A stretch of 50,880 nt of DNA from contig ONFG01000019.1 in NCBI GenBank assembly GCA_900317025.1, positions 1 to 50,880 on the forward strand, in the 5' to 3' direction. Under the pieces are notes generated by a model, which had not been told where the DNA came from, did not search any database, and was given only the letters and a program-made list of their open reading frames with translations. The stretch is from an uncultured Eubacteriales bacterium. GTDB taxonomy: Bacteria > Bacillota > Clostridia > Oscillospirales > Acutalibacteraceae. Position 1 is the first letter of the stretch. Each line of letters starts with the position of its first letter. A program made the translations under genes and the position numbers. Below are positions 7,388 through 16,107 of this stretch, piece by piece.

Positions 7388-7990
7388 TTACGCCGACGCC
7401 GACGACGGCTTCTTATTATCGGTGTATCCCAATTTGGAGAGCGGGATCGAAAGCCTGTTTACAAGCAGGACAGCAACCGCCATTTTTACCGCGTCGGGAA
7501 TAAGGAACGGGAAGACGCACAGCGACAGGATCGTCATTATGCCCTTGACCTCGCCCGTTTTCGCGAAAACGAAGTAGAACCAGACCGTGCCAAAGGCGTA
7601 GCAGACAGCAAGACCGACGACCATGCCGATTATCAGAAAAACGACCGAGCCGGGCTTCAGCTTCTTGAAAAGCGCGATGATAACAACGGCGAAGAGAAAG
7701 CCGACGATGTAGCCGCCCGTAGGCCCCGTTACCGCGGCAAGCCCCGACTTAAAGCCGGAGAATACCGGAAGCCCGAATGCGCCGAGCGCGATGTAAACAA
7801 CGACGGAAAGCACGCTCTCCTTTAGAGGGAAAAGGCCGGCTATGAGGAAAACGGCAAATGTCTGGAGCGTAAACGGCACAAACGGACCGAGCGCCGGGAT
7901 ACTTATCCACGAGCAGATCGTTAAAAGCGCCGCGGAGATACCGACGGTGGTGATTGTAATGATATTCGGGTTTATCTTTTCTTTTTGCAT
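7388..7990 (-). CDS. bioY: Biotin transporter BioY (ECF S component)
   Basis: BioY is the membrane subunit that binds biotin and docks with a shared ECF module for import. The product (200 residues) has about six hydrophobic helices. Hallmarks are the first-helix region AALLTICSWISIPALGPFVPFTLQTFAV and the FSGFKSGLAAVTGPTGGYIVGF segment, with the conserved GPTGGY. The start is the ATG at 7990 (MQKEKINPN), with AAGGA about 10 bases upstream; an ATG at 7999 sits on top of that site and a longer extension has none. No biotin synthesis genes and no adjacent EcfA/T are present, so it must use a module encoded elsewhere. The promoter is overlapped by a perfect inverted repeat, a likely biotin-responsive operator. 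Confidence 0.92.
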   Translation of the reverse strand: MQKEKINPNIITITTVGISAALLTICSWISIPALGPFVPFTLQTFAVFLIAGLFPLKESVLSVVVYIALGAFGLPVFSGFKSGLAAVTGPTGGYIVGFLFAVVIIALFKKLKPGSVVFLIIGMVVGLAVCYAFGTVWFYFVFAKTGEVKGIMTILSLCVFPFLIPDAVKMAVAVLLVNRLSIPLSKLGYTDNKKPSSASA

Positions 7991-8030
7991 AATAAACATC
8001 CTTTTGAGCGTTAGTTCAGCTGACGTTACT

Positions 8031-8059
8031 ATTATAAATCGTAAACCTAAATTTGTCAA
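8031..8059 (-). promoter_or_regulatory. Consensus sigma-A promoter of bioY
   Basis: TTGACA (8054-8059), 17 bases, TATAAT (8031-8036) on the minus strand: a perfect consensus, which implies that repression is the main control. Confidence 0.85.
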
Positions 8060-8076
8060 TAGTAAGTTTACGATTT
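8036..8076. promoter_or_regulatory. Operator-like palindrome over the bioY promoter
   Basis: AAATCGTAAAC (8036-8046) and GTTTACGATTT (8066-8076) are perfect 11-base inverted arms with a 19-base spacer. They bracket the -35 element. The half-site GTAAAC resembles the half-site I recall for BirA, the biotin repressor, though my recollection is of a spacer about 2 bases shorter. The function is inferred from position and gene. Confidence 0.6.
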
Positions 8077-8165
8077 TTTGTGAAATTATATACAGGAGGA
8101 TAACGGCGTCCGGTCAAGCGCTACGTTTTATGGATAAACACAGCTCCTGCTTTTTTTATCCGCAC

Positions 8166-8204
8166 GAAAAAACAGCCCCGCGGGAAAACCGTCGGAGCTG
8201 TTTT
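8166..8204 (-). terminator. Terminator of the riboflavin/GH31 transcript
   Basis: On the minus strand AACAGCTCC and GGGGCTGTT form the stem, followed by TTTTCG. It lies just after the GH31 stop at 8221 and could also stop plus-strand transcription. Confidence 0.75.
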
Positions 8205-8220
8205 TGTATGAGCTTATGAG

Positions 8221-10260
8221 TTACACGACCTCGAAGGACGTTTCGGCCTCATCGCCGAAGACAGCAAGCGTCTGCTTTTCGATAACGCTTCTGCCGTTTT
8301 GAACGCCGGCTTCGCGGCAAAGCGTGAAGATAGCGCCCTCGGCGCCGTTTGCTATGAAGCGGAGCGTCGAGAAGTCAAGTTCGGCGGTGCAGGCGGCGGA
8401 GTTTACGAGCGGGAGCGCTTTGCCTCCGCGAATGAACACGACTACCTCGTCGTTCGGTATCTCGACGAAGTGATGACCCTTGTCGTAGATCTTCGTTCTG
8501 AAGCTGTTCTCCGACTTAAAGAAGACTGCGAGCATCTTCTCCGGGATATAGACGCTTCTGCCGATCGCGTTCGGCTCGCAGACGGGCGCGATCATTATAG
8601 AGCCTCCGACCAAGAGCTGGTCTTCAACGGCTTCGGCAAACTTATCGCCCCTGTACTCAAAGGCAAGCGGCTTGAACATCATGTCGTCGGTCTCGGCAGC
8701 GTTTATATACTCGCTGTAAAGGTACGGGATAAGCGCGTAACGAAGCTTCAGCAGCGAGCGGAAAGCCTCTCTGTTCTCGAAGCGGTAGAACTCCTGGTCT
8801 CTCGTTCCGAGCGCGGAATGGTTTCGCATAAGCGGGTTGAATATGCCAAGGGCAAGCCAGCGCAGCGCAAGCTCCTCGGTGCAGTTGTCGCCGAAGCCCA
8901 CCATATCTGCGCCCGTGTAGAGGAAGCCGCACATATTGAGCGACGGGAGCATTTGCAGATTGAGCTTGATGTGCGACCACCACGACTGATTGTCGCCCAT
9001 CCAGATGCCGCTGCAGCGGTGCATACCGATGTATGACGCGCGGGAGAACATGAGGATGTTCTTGTCGGGCGCTATCTTTGCAAACGCATCGGACGCCGAC
9101 TTCGTCATGTTGAAGCCATAAAGATTATGCACCGTGTTGTGGCAGACCGCTTTGCCGTTTACGTTATGATACATAGAGGAGTAGTCCTCGCTGCTGTTTG
9201 CAAGCCCGAGAACGGCGTCTTTGAGAGCAAAGAAGTCGTAGATACCTACGTTTCTGCCCTTGTAGGAGGCGACCTTGTCGATCGCTCTTTCAAGGCAGCC
9301 CTCGGAGTAAAAGATCGCCGGCTCGTTCATATCGTTCCAGAAGCCGTCGATACCGGCGTCGGTGAGGCGCTTATACTTCATTCCGAACCACTCGGCGGCT
9401 TTCTCGTTGAGAAAATCGGGGAAACAGACCTTGCCCGGCCATACGGCTGCGACAAAATCCCTGCCGTCTTTATCCTTGCAGAAAAAGCCGTTATCCCTGC
9501 CCTGTTCATAGACGTCGTAGCCCTCTTCGATCTTCACGCCCGCGTCGATGATCGGGACGAGGTGGATATTCCTGCTCTTCGCCTCGTTTACAAACTCCGG
9601 GAAATCGGGAAAGCGTTCTTCGCTTACGGTGAAGTCCTTGAAGCTCTCCATGTAGTCGATATCAAGGTAAACGGCGTCAAGAGGCAGGTCGTTTTTGCGG
9701 TAGCCGTCAATCACGTTCCTGACGTCGGCGCTTGTATTGTAGCTCCAGCGGCTCTGCTGAAAGCCGAACGCCCAGAAAGGCGCAATGTAGCTTTTGCCGA
9801 TGAGCGACCTGAAGCGGCGAACGACCTCGAGCGGCGTTTCGCCCTCGATGACATAAATGTCAAAATCGGGCGCGCCGATGGTGACGCTCATCTCGTTTAC
9901 CTTGGTGTAGCCGATGTCGAAGACAACGCGGTCGGGGTAGTCTACAAAAAGCCCGAAGACCTCTTCCCCGTCGACGATGACGAACGGGTGAGCACCGTAA
10001 AGTGAGCGCTTCGTCTCGGTGTGCATAGGGTCGTCGGAGCAATATGTCTCGTAGATCCAGCCGCGCTTGTTGATGCCTCTTACAGCCTCGCCCATGCCGT
10101 AGACCTTGTCGTCTTTGCAAAGGCTGCATTTAAACGAGCGTGCGTCCGCGCCCATCCGAATATGAGGCGGCATACCGGAGGACGCGGAGATCCCGCCTTG
10201 CACAGCGTTTGTATTAAACGGCGCGCCGAATGTAAATTTGCTGATTCCGTTTATATCCAT
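8221..10260 (-). CDS. Glycoside hydrolase family 31 alpha-glucosidase
   Basis: A cytoplasmic (no signal peptide) GH31 enzyme of 679 residues that should release alpha-linked glucose or a related sugar from short oligosaccharides. The catalytic nucleophile is Asp310 in DGFWNDMNEP; the domain entry LDAVYLDIDYM and the later segment IWMGDNQSWW (likely acid/base Asp) are typical GH31 motifs. An N-terminal beta-domain (about 1-150) and a C-terminal beta-domain flank the barrel. The start is ATG at 10260, with AAGGAG 8 bases upstream; an in-frame TTG at 10266 is too close to that site. The gene begins 12 bases after the HAD gene stop, so it is probably the last gene of the riboflavin operon transcript. 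Exact substrate is not deducible: maltase, isomaltase and alpha-xylosidase all fall in this family. Confidence 0.92.
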   Translation of the reverse strand: MDINGISKFTFGAPFNTNAVQGGISASSGMPPHIRMGADARSFKCSLCKDDKVYGMGEAVRGINKRGWIYETYCSDDPMHTETKRSLYGAHPFVIVDGEEVFGLFVDYPDRVVFDIGYTKVNEMSVTIGAPDFDIYVIEGETPLEVVRRFRSLIGKSYIAPFWAFGFQQSRWSYNTSADVRNVIDGYRKNDLPLDAVYLDIDYMESFKDFTVSEERFPDFPEFVNEAKSRNIHLVPIIDAGVKIEEGYDVYEQGRDNGFFCKDKDGRDFVAAVWPGKVCFPDFLNEKAAEWFGMKYKRLTDAGIDGFWNDMNEPAIFYSEGCLERAIDKVASYKGRNVGIYDFFALKDAVLGLANSSEDYSSMYHNVNGKAVCHNTVHNLYGFNMTKSASDAFAKIAPDKNILMFSRASYIGMHRCSGIWMGDNQSWWSHIKLNLQMLPSLNMCGFLYTGADMVGFGDNCTEELALRWLALGIFNPLMRNHSALGTRDQEFYRFENREAFRSLLKLRYALIPYLYSEYINAAETDDMMFKPLAFEYRGDKFAEAVEDQLLVGGSIMIAPVCEPNAIGRSVYIPEKMLAVFFKSENSFRTKIYDKGHHFVEIPNDEVVVFIRGGKALPLVNSAACTAELDFSTLRFIANGAEGAIFTLCREAGVQNGRSVIEKQTLAVFGDEAETSFEVV

Positions 10261-10272
10261 ATCCAAAACTCC

Positions 10273-10935
10273 TTATTGTTCGCTGACAAGACTCCTAACT
10301 GCCGACACAAGCTCCCCGGGCGACGAGATCACGATATCGCTGCCGTCAAGCTCCCCCTCTTCGCCGAAGCCGTAGGCGCAGCCGACAAACGGAAGCCCGT
10401 TTTTGCGCGCGGCTTCAAGGTCGGAGCTTCGGTCGCCCACGACGATGTATCGATCGTCGGGAAAGCGCTCGATGATGTGCGGCACGACAGCCGCCTTCAA
10501 AGCATAGCCGAAGCTTTCGGCGGGGAAATAGCCGGCAAAAAAGCGGTCGAGGTCAAAGTGCGCTCTGTGGGCTTCAAGATATGCCTTGTCGCAGTTTGAG
10601 AGGATCACCAGACGCATACCGTCCGCTTTAAGCGTTGAGAGCGCGTCTGTCACGCCGGCGTAAAGGTGTGCTTCGCCCAAGTATATACCCTTTTTCATGT
10701 TCTCGCCGACAGCCTTTGCCGCTTTTTTCATAATATCCGTTGGAAGCGCGGGCATGAACGAGCGCCACATCTCGTCGGCGGTCATGCCGAGGTAACGGCT
10801 GAGCCGCTCGTCCGTGACCGACAGGTCTGCGGTGAAGCCGTCGGCTTCGAGCTTGGCGAGCGCTTTTCTCACCGCTGCGCCGTAGAGCGCCTTTGTATCG
10901 TGGAGAGTTCCGTCGTAATCAAGTATCAGCGTCAT
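10273..10935 (-). CDS. HAD-family phosphatase in the riboflavin operon
   Basis: A 220-residue class I HAD hydrolase of the phosphoglycolate phosphatase type: motif I is LDYDGTLHD (nucleophile Asp6), motif II is VILSNCD, and motif IV is VVGDRSSDLEAA; an alpha-helical cap lies between motifs I and II. It starts 3 bases after the ribH stop and is followed 12 bases later by the GH31 gene, so it is embedded in the riboflavin transcript. The pathway needs a phosphatase acting on 5-amino-6-ribitylamino-uracil 5'-phosphate, a step often filled by HAD enzymes, and this gene is a plausible candidate. That role is inferred from position; HAD enzymes are promiscuous and it could equally be a general phosphatase. 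Confidence 0.85.
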   Translation of the reverse strand: MTLILDYDGTLHDTKALYGAAVRKALAKLEADGFTADLSVTDERLSRYLGMTADEMWRSFMPALPTDIMKKAAKAVGENMKKGIYLGEAHLYAGVTDALSTLKADGMRLVILSNCDKAYLEAHRAHFDLDRFFAGYFPAESFGYALKAAVVPHIIERFPDDRYIVVGDRSSDLEAARKNGLPFVGCAYGFGEEGELDGSDIVISSPGELVSAVRSLVSEQ

Positions 10936-10938
10936 GGT

Positions 10939-11409
10939 TTAAAGCTGCTTCATGAGGTTTACCATTTCGATAGCGGAAAGCGCACAGTCGTAGCCCTTAT
11001 TGCCCGCCTTTGTGCCTGCGCGCTCGATCGCCTGCTCGATGTTCTCGGTCGCAATAACGCCGAAGAGAACGGGAACGCCGCTCTGAACGCCAACCTGAGC
11101 GATGCCCTTCGTCGTTTCGTTCACAACAAGCTCGTAGTGAGAGGTCGAGCCTCTGATAACGGCGCCCACGCAGATGACTGCGTCATACTTGCCGCTTTCC
11201 GCCATTCTGCGCGCGATGATCGGTATCTCGAACGCGCCCGGCACCCATGCGGCGTCGATGTTCTGCTCGTCAACGCCGTGACGGACGAGACCGTCGACCG
11301 CGCCGTCGAGAAGCTTCTGCACGATGAAGCTGTTGAATCTCGACGCGATGATGCCGACCTTCATTCCTTCGGGTGCTACTACCTTGCCTTCTAAAACATT
11401 GATGTTCAT
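10939..11409 (-). CDS. ribH: 6,7-dimethyl-8-ribityllumazine synthase
   Basis: Condenses 5-amino-6-ribitylamino-uracil with 3,4-dihydroxy-2-butanone 4-phosphate to give lumazine, the direct precursor of riboflavin. The 156-residue length is standard. Conserved blocks are [35 protein letters not shown] and [16 protein letters not shown]; the His in STSHYE is the usual catalytic residue. The ATG at 11409 has AAGGAG upstream. It is the fourth gene of the riboflavin operon, 53 bases after ribBA. Confidence 0.96.
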   Translation of the reverse strand: MNINVLEGKVVAPEGMKVGIIASRFNSFIVQKLLDGAVDGLVRHGVDEQNIDAAWVPGAFEIPIIARRMAESGKYDAVICVGAVIRGSTSHYELVVNETTKGIAQVGVQSGVPVLFGVIATENIEQAIERAGTKAGNKGYDCALSAIEMVNLMKQL

Positions 11410-11462
11410 GATAATTCTCCTTGTCTTGTATAATATGGGCTGCTGCCCGTTTGTTCTGTCGA

Positions 11463-12680
11463 TCAGTCTTTAAGGTCGATATCGTTAAAAATGTGACCCA
11501 TGCGCTCCTGCTTCGTTCTGAGGTAGCGGCGGTCATATTCGCCGGGAGCGATCTCTATCGGGACGCGCTCCTTGATCGTGAAGCCAAAGCCGTCAAGACC
11601 GTAGATCTTGCTCGGGTTGTTAGTGAGCAGGCGAAGCGACTTTATGCCGAGATTTTTAAGTATCTGCGCGCCGCTCCAGTATTCCCGAAGGTCGGCGGCA
11701 AAGCCAAGCTCAAGGTTGGCGTCGACGGTGTCTCTGCCCTGCTCCTGAAGCTCGTAGGCACGAAGCTTGTTGATAAGCCCGATGCCTCTGCCCTCCTGGC
11801 GCATATAGAGGATCACGCCTCTGCCCTCCTGCTGCACTTTCTTCATCGCTGTGTGGAGCTGGTCGCCGCAGTCGCAGCGCGCCGAGCCGAAGACGTCGCC
11901 CGTAAGGCACTCGGAATGAACGCGGCATAGGACGTCTTCACCGTCGCCGATCTCGCCGCAGACGAGCGCTACGTGGTGCTCGCCGGTGATATCGTTTACA
12001 AAGCCGTAGATCTGAAAATCGCCGTAAGACGTCGGCAGCTTCGCACACGCTTTTTGGATCATGTGATTCTCATGTCGGCGCAGGTAATCCTGAAGCTCCT
12101 TTATCGTGATGAAGCAGAGACCATGCTCCTGCGCCATCTTCTGAAGCTCGGGGGTACGCATCATCGTGCCGTCTTCGCGCATGATCTCGCAGCAAAGACC
12201 GCACTCCTCAAGCCCCGCAAGGCGGCAGAGGTCGACGGTCGCTTCGGTGTGGCCGCTGCGAACGAGCACGCCTCCCTTTCTTGCGGTAAGCGGAAAGACG
12301 TGACCCGGGCGGCGAAGATCCTCGGGCTTTGTGTTTTTGTCGGTGCAGGCGCGGCAGGTGTAGCCGCGCTCCTCGGCGGAAATGCCGGTCGTCGTGTTTA
12401 CGTGGTCGATCGAGACGGTAAACGCGGTGGAATGGTTGTCGGTGTTTTCCGAGACCATCTGAGGCAGGTTCAGCCTGTGGGCGATCTCCTGCGACATCGG
12501 CGTACAGATAAGCCCCTTGCCGTAGGTCGCCATGAAGTTCACGTTTTCGGTCGTCGCAAACTGCGCGGCGCAGATGAGGTCGCCCTCGTTCTCGCGGTCG
12601 GGGTCGTCGGTGCAGAGGATAAGTTTCCCGTTTTTCAAAGCCTCAAGCGCCTCGGGGATCGTGTTGTATTTAAAACTCAT
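11463..12680 (-). CDS. ribBA: Bifunctional DHBP synthase / GTP cyclohydrolase II
   Basis: Supplies both starting precursors of riboflavin. The N-terminal half (about residues 1-205) is 3,4-dihydroxy-2-butanone 4-phosphate synthase, with [11 protein letters not shown] and RRPGHVFPL. The C-terminal half is GTP cyclohydrolase II, with zinc cysteines in [20 protein letters not shown], then [11 protein letters not shown]. The fused length of 405 residues is usual. The start is ATG at 12680 ([11 protein letters not shown]) with AGGAAG upstream; an in-frame extension to 12749 overlaps ribE and lacks a binding site. It lies 16 bases after ribE. Confidence 0.96.
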   Translation of the reverse strand: MSFKYNTIPEALEALKNGKLILCTDDPDRENEGDLICAAQFATTENVNFMATYGKGLICTPMSQEIAHRLNLPQMVSENTDNHSTAFTVSIDHVNTTTGISAEERGYTCRACTDKNTKPEDLRRPGHVFPLTARKGGVLVRSGHTEATVDLCRLAGLEECGLCCEIMREDGTMMRTPELQKMAQEHGLCFITIKELQDYLRRHENHMIQKACAKLPTSYGDFQIYGFVNDITGEHHVALVCGEIGDGEDVLCRVHSECLTGDVFGSARCDCGDQLHTAMKKVQQEGRGVILYMRQEGRGIGLINKLRAYELQEQGRDTVDANLELGFAADLREYWSGAQILKNLGIKSLRLLTNNPSKIYGLDGFGFTIKERVPIEIAPGEYDRRYLRTKQERMGHIFNDIDLKD

Positions 12681-12696
12681 TGCATTTCTTCCTTTC

Positions 12697-13377
12697 CTAA
12701 AAGCCGTTTTGTTCGAGATATTCGAGCGTGAGCAGGCTCGGCTTTGCATTTTTATCCTTACCGTCGAGCGGCGGCGCGTTTTTATCGGTGTTAAAGTTCA
12801 TCAACCGCTCGACGTATTTGCCGACAACGTCGTTTTCGAGGTTCACAGCGTCGCCCGCGCGTTTTTGAAGGAGCGTCGTTTCGCTGCCCGTATGCGGTAT
12901 CACCGACACGCCGAAGGACGACGAGTCGACCTCGGTCACAGTAAGGCTTATGCCGTCGATGCAGACAGAGCCTTTTTCTATTATAAGGCGCAGCACCGGT
13001 GGCTTCGCCCTGATCCTGACGCGGACGGCGTTTTCGTCACGCTCCATTCTTTCGATAACGCCCGTGCCGTCGATGTGGCCGGAGACGATATGGCCTCCGA
13101 AGCGCCCGTTTGCCTGCATCGCGCGCTCGAGGTTCACTTTGTCGCCGGATCTCAGGCTGCCAAGGTTCGTGCGCGAGAGCGTTTCGGGCATAACGTCGGC
13201 GCAAAAGCCGCCGGGCAGGAGCTTCGTTACCGTAAGGCAGACGCCGTTTACGGCGATCGAGTCGCCGACCAGCGTACCTTCAAGGACTTTTTGAGCCGCA
13301 AGTGATATCTCGCCTGAGCGCGCACCCGAGATAACGCTTCGCACCGTTCCGACCTCTTCGATTATTCCGGTAAACAT
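12697..13377 (-). CDS. ribE: Riboflavin synthase, alpha subunit
   Basis: Dismutates two lumazine molecules into riboflavin and the pyrimidine precursor. The N-terminal [12 protein letters not shown] is diagnostic, and the two lumazine-binding repeats are visible (about residues 1-95 and 96-195), each with a [17 protein letters not shown] or [12 protein letters not shown]-like segment. At 226 residues it is slightly longer than usual because of a charged C-terminal tail. The ATG at 13377 has AGGAGG upstream and overlaps the end of ribD by 16 bases, a sign of translational coupling. Confidence 0.95.
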   Translation of the reverse strand: MFTGIIEEVGTVRSVISGARSGEISLAAQKVLEGTLVGDSIAVNGVCLTVTKLLPGGFCADVMPETLSRTNLGSLRSGDKVNLERAMQANGRFGGHIVSGHIDGTGVIERMERDENAVRVRIRAKPPVLRLIIEKGSVCIDGISLTVTEVDSSSFGVSVIPHTGSETTLLQKRAGDAVNLENDVVGKYVERLMNFNTDKNAPPLDGKDKNAKPSLLTLEYLEQNGF

Positions 13378-14471
13378 GGCTTGCCTCCTAAAACGTCGTA
13401 TTCCAAAAGCAGGTCGCCGTCAAAGGCTGTGACCTTCGGCGCGGACAGCAAAACGGCGCTGTCGGGGCTTGAAAAGCCGCTGCCCTCGACGGGCGTTTTC
13501 GCCGTTCTTCCACCGATTATTTTCGGGGCAACGTAGGCGCAGACGTGGCTGACAATACCCGCCTTGAACGCCGCCTCGCCAATCTCGCCGCCGCCCTCGA
13601 CAAGCACGCTCGAGATCTTCTCTGCGCCGAGGTGCTCCATAAGCGCCGAAAGGTCTACCCTGCCGTTTTCGTCGGGGAGGCAAACCGTTTTGACGCCGAG
13701 CGCTTCAAGTGCTTCGCGCTTTTCCTCATTATCCTCGGCGAACGCCACAAGAGTTTCATACTGCTTCGCCGTTTTGCAAATGTTAGATTCGAGAGGTATC
13801 CTCAGCTTTGAGTCTGCAATGACTCTAAGCGGCTGATGGGCATTTTCAAGGCGGCAGTTAAGCATCGGGTCATCGGCGAGAACCGTACCGATGCCCGCTA
13901 AGACAGCCGCATATTCCCCTCTGAGAGAATGGACGTGCGCGCGCGCTTTCTCGCCCGTTATCCACTTTGAAAGCCCCGTGTAAGCGGCGATCTTGCCATC
14001 GACGCTCTCGGCGAATTTCACGGTGACGTAAGGTCTGCCCGTCGTTATATAGTGAAAAAACGCGGGGTTCAGCTCGTTACATTCGCTTCTCATATAGTCT
14101 TCGACAACCTCAATACCGTGCGCCCTCAGCATTGCGGCGCCCTTTCCGGATACGAGAGGGTTGGGGTCGCGCGAGCCGACGATCACTCGGGCAAGCTTGT
14201 TTTCGATGATCGCCTCAGTGCAGGGCGGCGTTCTGCCGTAGTGGCAGCACGGCTCCAGCGTGACATAGATATCCGCGCCCTCTGCGCAGCCTTTTAAAGA
14301 CGCGATGGCGTTGCGCTCGGCGTGAAGACCGCCGATCCTTTGGTGGTATCCCTCGCCAATGATCTCACCGTCTTTGACGATCACCGCGCCGACAAGCGGG
14401 TTTGGCGACGTATAGCCGCGCCCCAGCCTTGCAAGCTCGATCGCCCGCTGCATATATTTCTTTTCGATCAT
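13362..14471 (-). CDS. ribD: Bifunctional pyrimidine deaminase/reductase RibD
   Basis: Carries out the deamination and side-chain reduction after GTP ring opening. The N-terminal deaminase domain (about residues 1-145) has HAE at 50-52 and PCCHYGRTPPC at 74-84, the zinc ligands. The C-terminal reductase domain (about 146-369) has GKIAAYTGLSKWITG and VLVEGGGEIG. The start is ATG at 14471 (MIEKKYMQRA) with GGAGGTGATC 5 bases upstream; a frame extension to 14615 runs through the riboswitch and is not coding. It is the first gene of the riboflavin operon, controlled by the FMN element upstream. Confidence 0.95.
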   Translation of the reverse strand: MIEKKYMQRAIELARLGRGYTSPNPLVGAVIVKDGEIIGEGYHQRIGGLHAERNAIASLKGCAEGADIYVTLEPCCHYGRTPPCTEAIIENKLARVIVGSRDPNPLVSGKGAAMLRAHGIEVVEDYMRSECNELNPAFFHYITTGRPYVTVKFAESVDGKIAAYTGLSKWITGEKARAHVHSLRGEYAAVLAGIGTVLADDPMLNCRLENAHQPLRVIADSKLRIPLESNICKTAKQYETLVAFAEDNEEKREALEALGVKTVCLPDENGRVDLSALMEHLGAEKISSVLVEGGGEIGEAAFKAGIVSHVCAYVAPKIIGGRTAKTPVEGSGFSSPDSAVLLSAPKVTAFDGDLLLEYDVLGGKPCLPE

Positions 14472-14489
14472 AAGATCACCTCCGCTGCA

Positions 14490-14522
14490 TAGAAAAAAAC
14501 CCTGCGACAACTCACAGGGCTT
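14490..14522 (-). terminator. Riboswitch-controlled terminator upstream of ribD
   Basis: On the minus strand CCCTG (with flanking GC pairs) and CAGGG form a stem followed by seven T residues. It lies between the FMN aptamer and the ribD ribosome-binding site, where the expression platform of a transcription-attenuating FMN riboswitch belongs. Confidence 0.85.
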
Positions 14523-14547
14523 GAAAACGCACATTTTGCGCCGAAAA

Positions 14548-14662
14548 CCTCTTTCATCCGGACTATACCGTCGGCGCCGGAATCTCACCGGCTCGGCGCT
14601 CTTTTGAGCGTTCACGGGCTTTTACCGTCGGTGGGGAATCGCACCCCGCCCCGAAGCTTTCA
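14548..14662 (-). promoter_or_regulatory. FMN riboswitch (RFN element)
   Basis: The minus strand carries the conserved RFN landmarks in order: CTTCGGGGCGGGGTG, GATTCCCCACCGACGGTA, AGCCCG, CCGGTGAGATTCCGG, GCCGACGGTATAGTCCGGAT and GAAAGAGG. FMN binding is expected to favour the terminator at 14490-14522 and to reduce transcription of the operon. Confidence 0.97.
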
Positions 14663-14673
14663 CTTACACTAAT

Positions 14674-14702
14674 ATGATAGCATATACTAACCGAAATGTA
14701 AA
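14674..14702 (-). promoter_or_regulatory. Sigma-A promoter of the riboflavin operon
   Basis: TTTACA (14697-14702), 17 bases, TATCAT (14674-14679) on the minus strand, just upstream of the FMN aptamer. Confidence 0.65.
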
Positions 14703-14769
14703 GTACCAATACGTTTATTTTTCATTTTTTTTAATTGAGCCGGAACGCGGCTTTTAACGCAGCGCCGGT

Positions 14770-16083
14770 TCAGTTATCCTCCGGCTTTGGCACGGTAATC
14801 TCTACCCTGCCGGTACACGTTCCGAAGTCGATCTCCTGCGTTTTGACGACGACGATGACCTTGCCGTCGGGCAGCTCGGTCTCGGAGCCGTCGCGAAGCC
14901 TGAGCCTCCAGCTCTCGCCGCTTATGTTTTTTAGCCCCCATACGCCGGGGCGGTTCTGGCTTCGCATTACGGAGCCTGTGACCTCGGTAAAGTCGTCGCT
15001 GTCGGCGTCGGTATGGCAGCGGAAAAGCTTCTTTCCCGGGAAGAGCGGTACTCTGTACTTTTTCGTTAAGAGCACAGGCGGGCGCGGTATGCGCATACCG
15101 CAGCAGACGCACTTGCTTTCGTCGAGGTCGAGGTCAAGGAACGTCTCGCCGCCGCACGGGCATTTTACTACACAATCGCGCAGCTTGGTAAAGACGATCT
15201 GCCACTCGTTGTCGGTCGGGCGGGCTGTCTCGCCCTTTAAGCAGGGCTGAGAGAACGCCTTTATGAACATATCGCGCACAAACTGAGGGTAAAGCCCCCA
15301 CAGGCGTGTCACGTTGCAGTGAACGCCGCGCACGGGGATATTCGTGTCGTCGTAAGGGTCGTAGATAAAGAGCGGGTATTTGCCGTAGAACTTGTGCTCC
15401 AGCTCCTCCGTCATACACGGGCAGAGCGTTCGCCGCCCCTCAAGCGGGTGGTCGAGGAAAAGCAGCCTGAAGAGGATAACGGCAAGCGAAAAACGGTCGC
15501 TCATGACGTCGGGCGCCTTGATGCTGCGAACGACCTCGGGCGCCATGTAGCGCGCCTTGCCCGCAATCCCGAGGCTTTCGCCGTAGGGAGCGACGTTGTC
15601 GGTGTCGCAGATGAGCACGTCTCCCGTTTGCGGATCGATAAAGAAGTTGCCGTCGTTCAGATCCTGATACGAGAAGCCTTTTCGGTGCAGCTCGCGGAAT
15701 GCGTTCGTTATGTTGAGCGCCGCCGTAACAACGACCGTTATCGACGAGAACTTCTCCTTCGTGAGCAGAAAGTCGGAAAAGCACTTGTAGTTCTTCGGTA
15801 CTAGGTCCATCACGTAGCCGTACTCGCCATCGATGACGCGGCTAAGGTACTTCGGCCAGACGAACGTCGGCGACGGCGAGCCTGTGTCGATGTTACTCGC
15901 AAGATTGCGGTAAAACTTGTCTCCGTTGTTTATCGTGCGGTGGTACCACTTCAAGGCGTAGTCCCTGCCCTCAAGCTCAACGAGGTAAACGCTTCCCTGC
16001 CCGCCTTCGCCAAGCTTCGACTTTATGTATGCAGTTTTATTGTTTTCCAGCGCAATGGCATAGCCAACGCAGAATGAAGGCAT
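14770..16083 (-). CDS. Protein kinase-like protein with zinc-ribbon and FHA-like C-terminal part
   Basis: 437 residues, no membrane helix. The kinase-like domain (about 1-285) has a glycine loop GEGGQGSVY, the lysine in YALKWY, a catalytic loop YQDLNDGNFF in place of HRDxxxxN, a metal site CDTDN in place of DFG, and the activation-segment motif YMAPEV. The key Lys, Asp, Asn and Asp are all present, so activity is plausible. Then comes a Cys cluster (CPCG ... CVCCG) that looks like a zinc ribbon, and a C-terminal stretch (about 345-430) with FHA-like features (RPGVWGLKNISGESW). ATG at 16083 has AAAGGATG upstream. It lies 24 bases after the membrane-protein gene at 16108. Similar kinases elsewhere work with PP2C phosphatases and VWA proteins, which are not seen here. 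Confidence 0.75.
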   Translation of the reverse strand: MPSFCVGYAIALENNKTAYIKSKLGEGGQGSVYLVELEGRDYALKWYHRTINNGDKFYRNLASNIDTGSPSPTFVWPKYLSRVIDGEYGYVMDLVPKNYKCFSDFLLTKEKFSSITVVVTAALNITNAFRELHRKGFSYQDLNDGNFFIDPQTGDVLICDTDNVAPYGESLGIAGKARYMAPEVVRSIKAPDVMSDRFSLAVILFRLLFLDHPLEGRRTLCPCMTEELEHKFYGKYPLFIYDPYDDTNIPVRGVHCNVTRLWGLYPQFVRDMFIKAFSQPCLKGETARPTDNEWQIVFTKLRDCVVKCPCGGETFLDLDLDESKCVCCGMRIPRPPVLLTKKYRVPLFPGKKLFRCHTDADSDDFTEVTGSVMRSQNRPGVWGLKNISGESWRLRLRDGSETELPDGKVIVVVKTQEIDFGTCTGRVEITVPKPEDN

Positions 16084-16107
16084 TTCCGATCATCCTTTCC
16101 CGCTGTT

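Noticed and set aside
14472-14615. N-terminal extension of RibD
   Set aside because: The extension reads through the FMN riboswitch and terminator; the ATG at 14471 has a strong ribosome-binding site and matches the normal RibD start.
14733-14768. Terminator of the kinase gene
   Set aside because: A GC-rich imperfect stem exists, but on the minus strand it is followed by A residues, not T.
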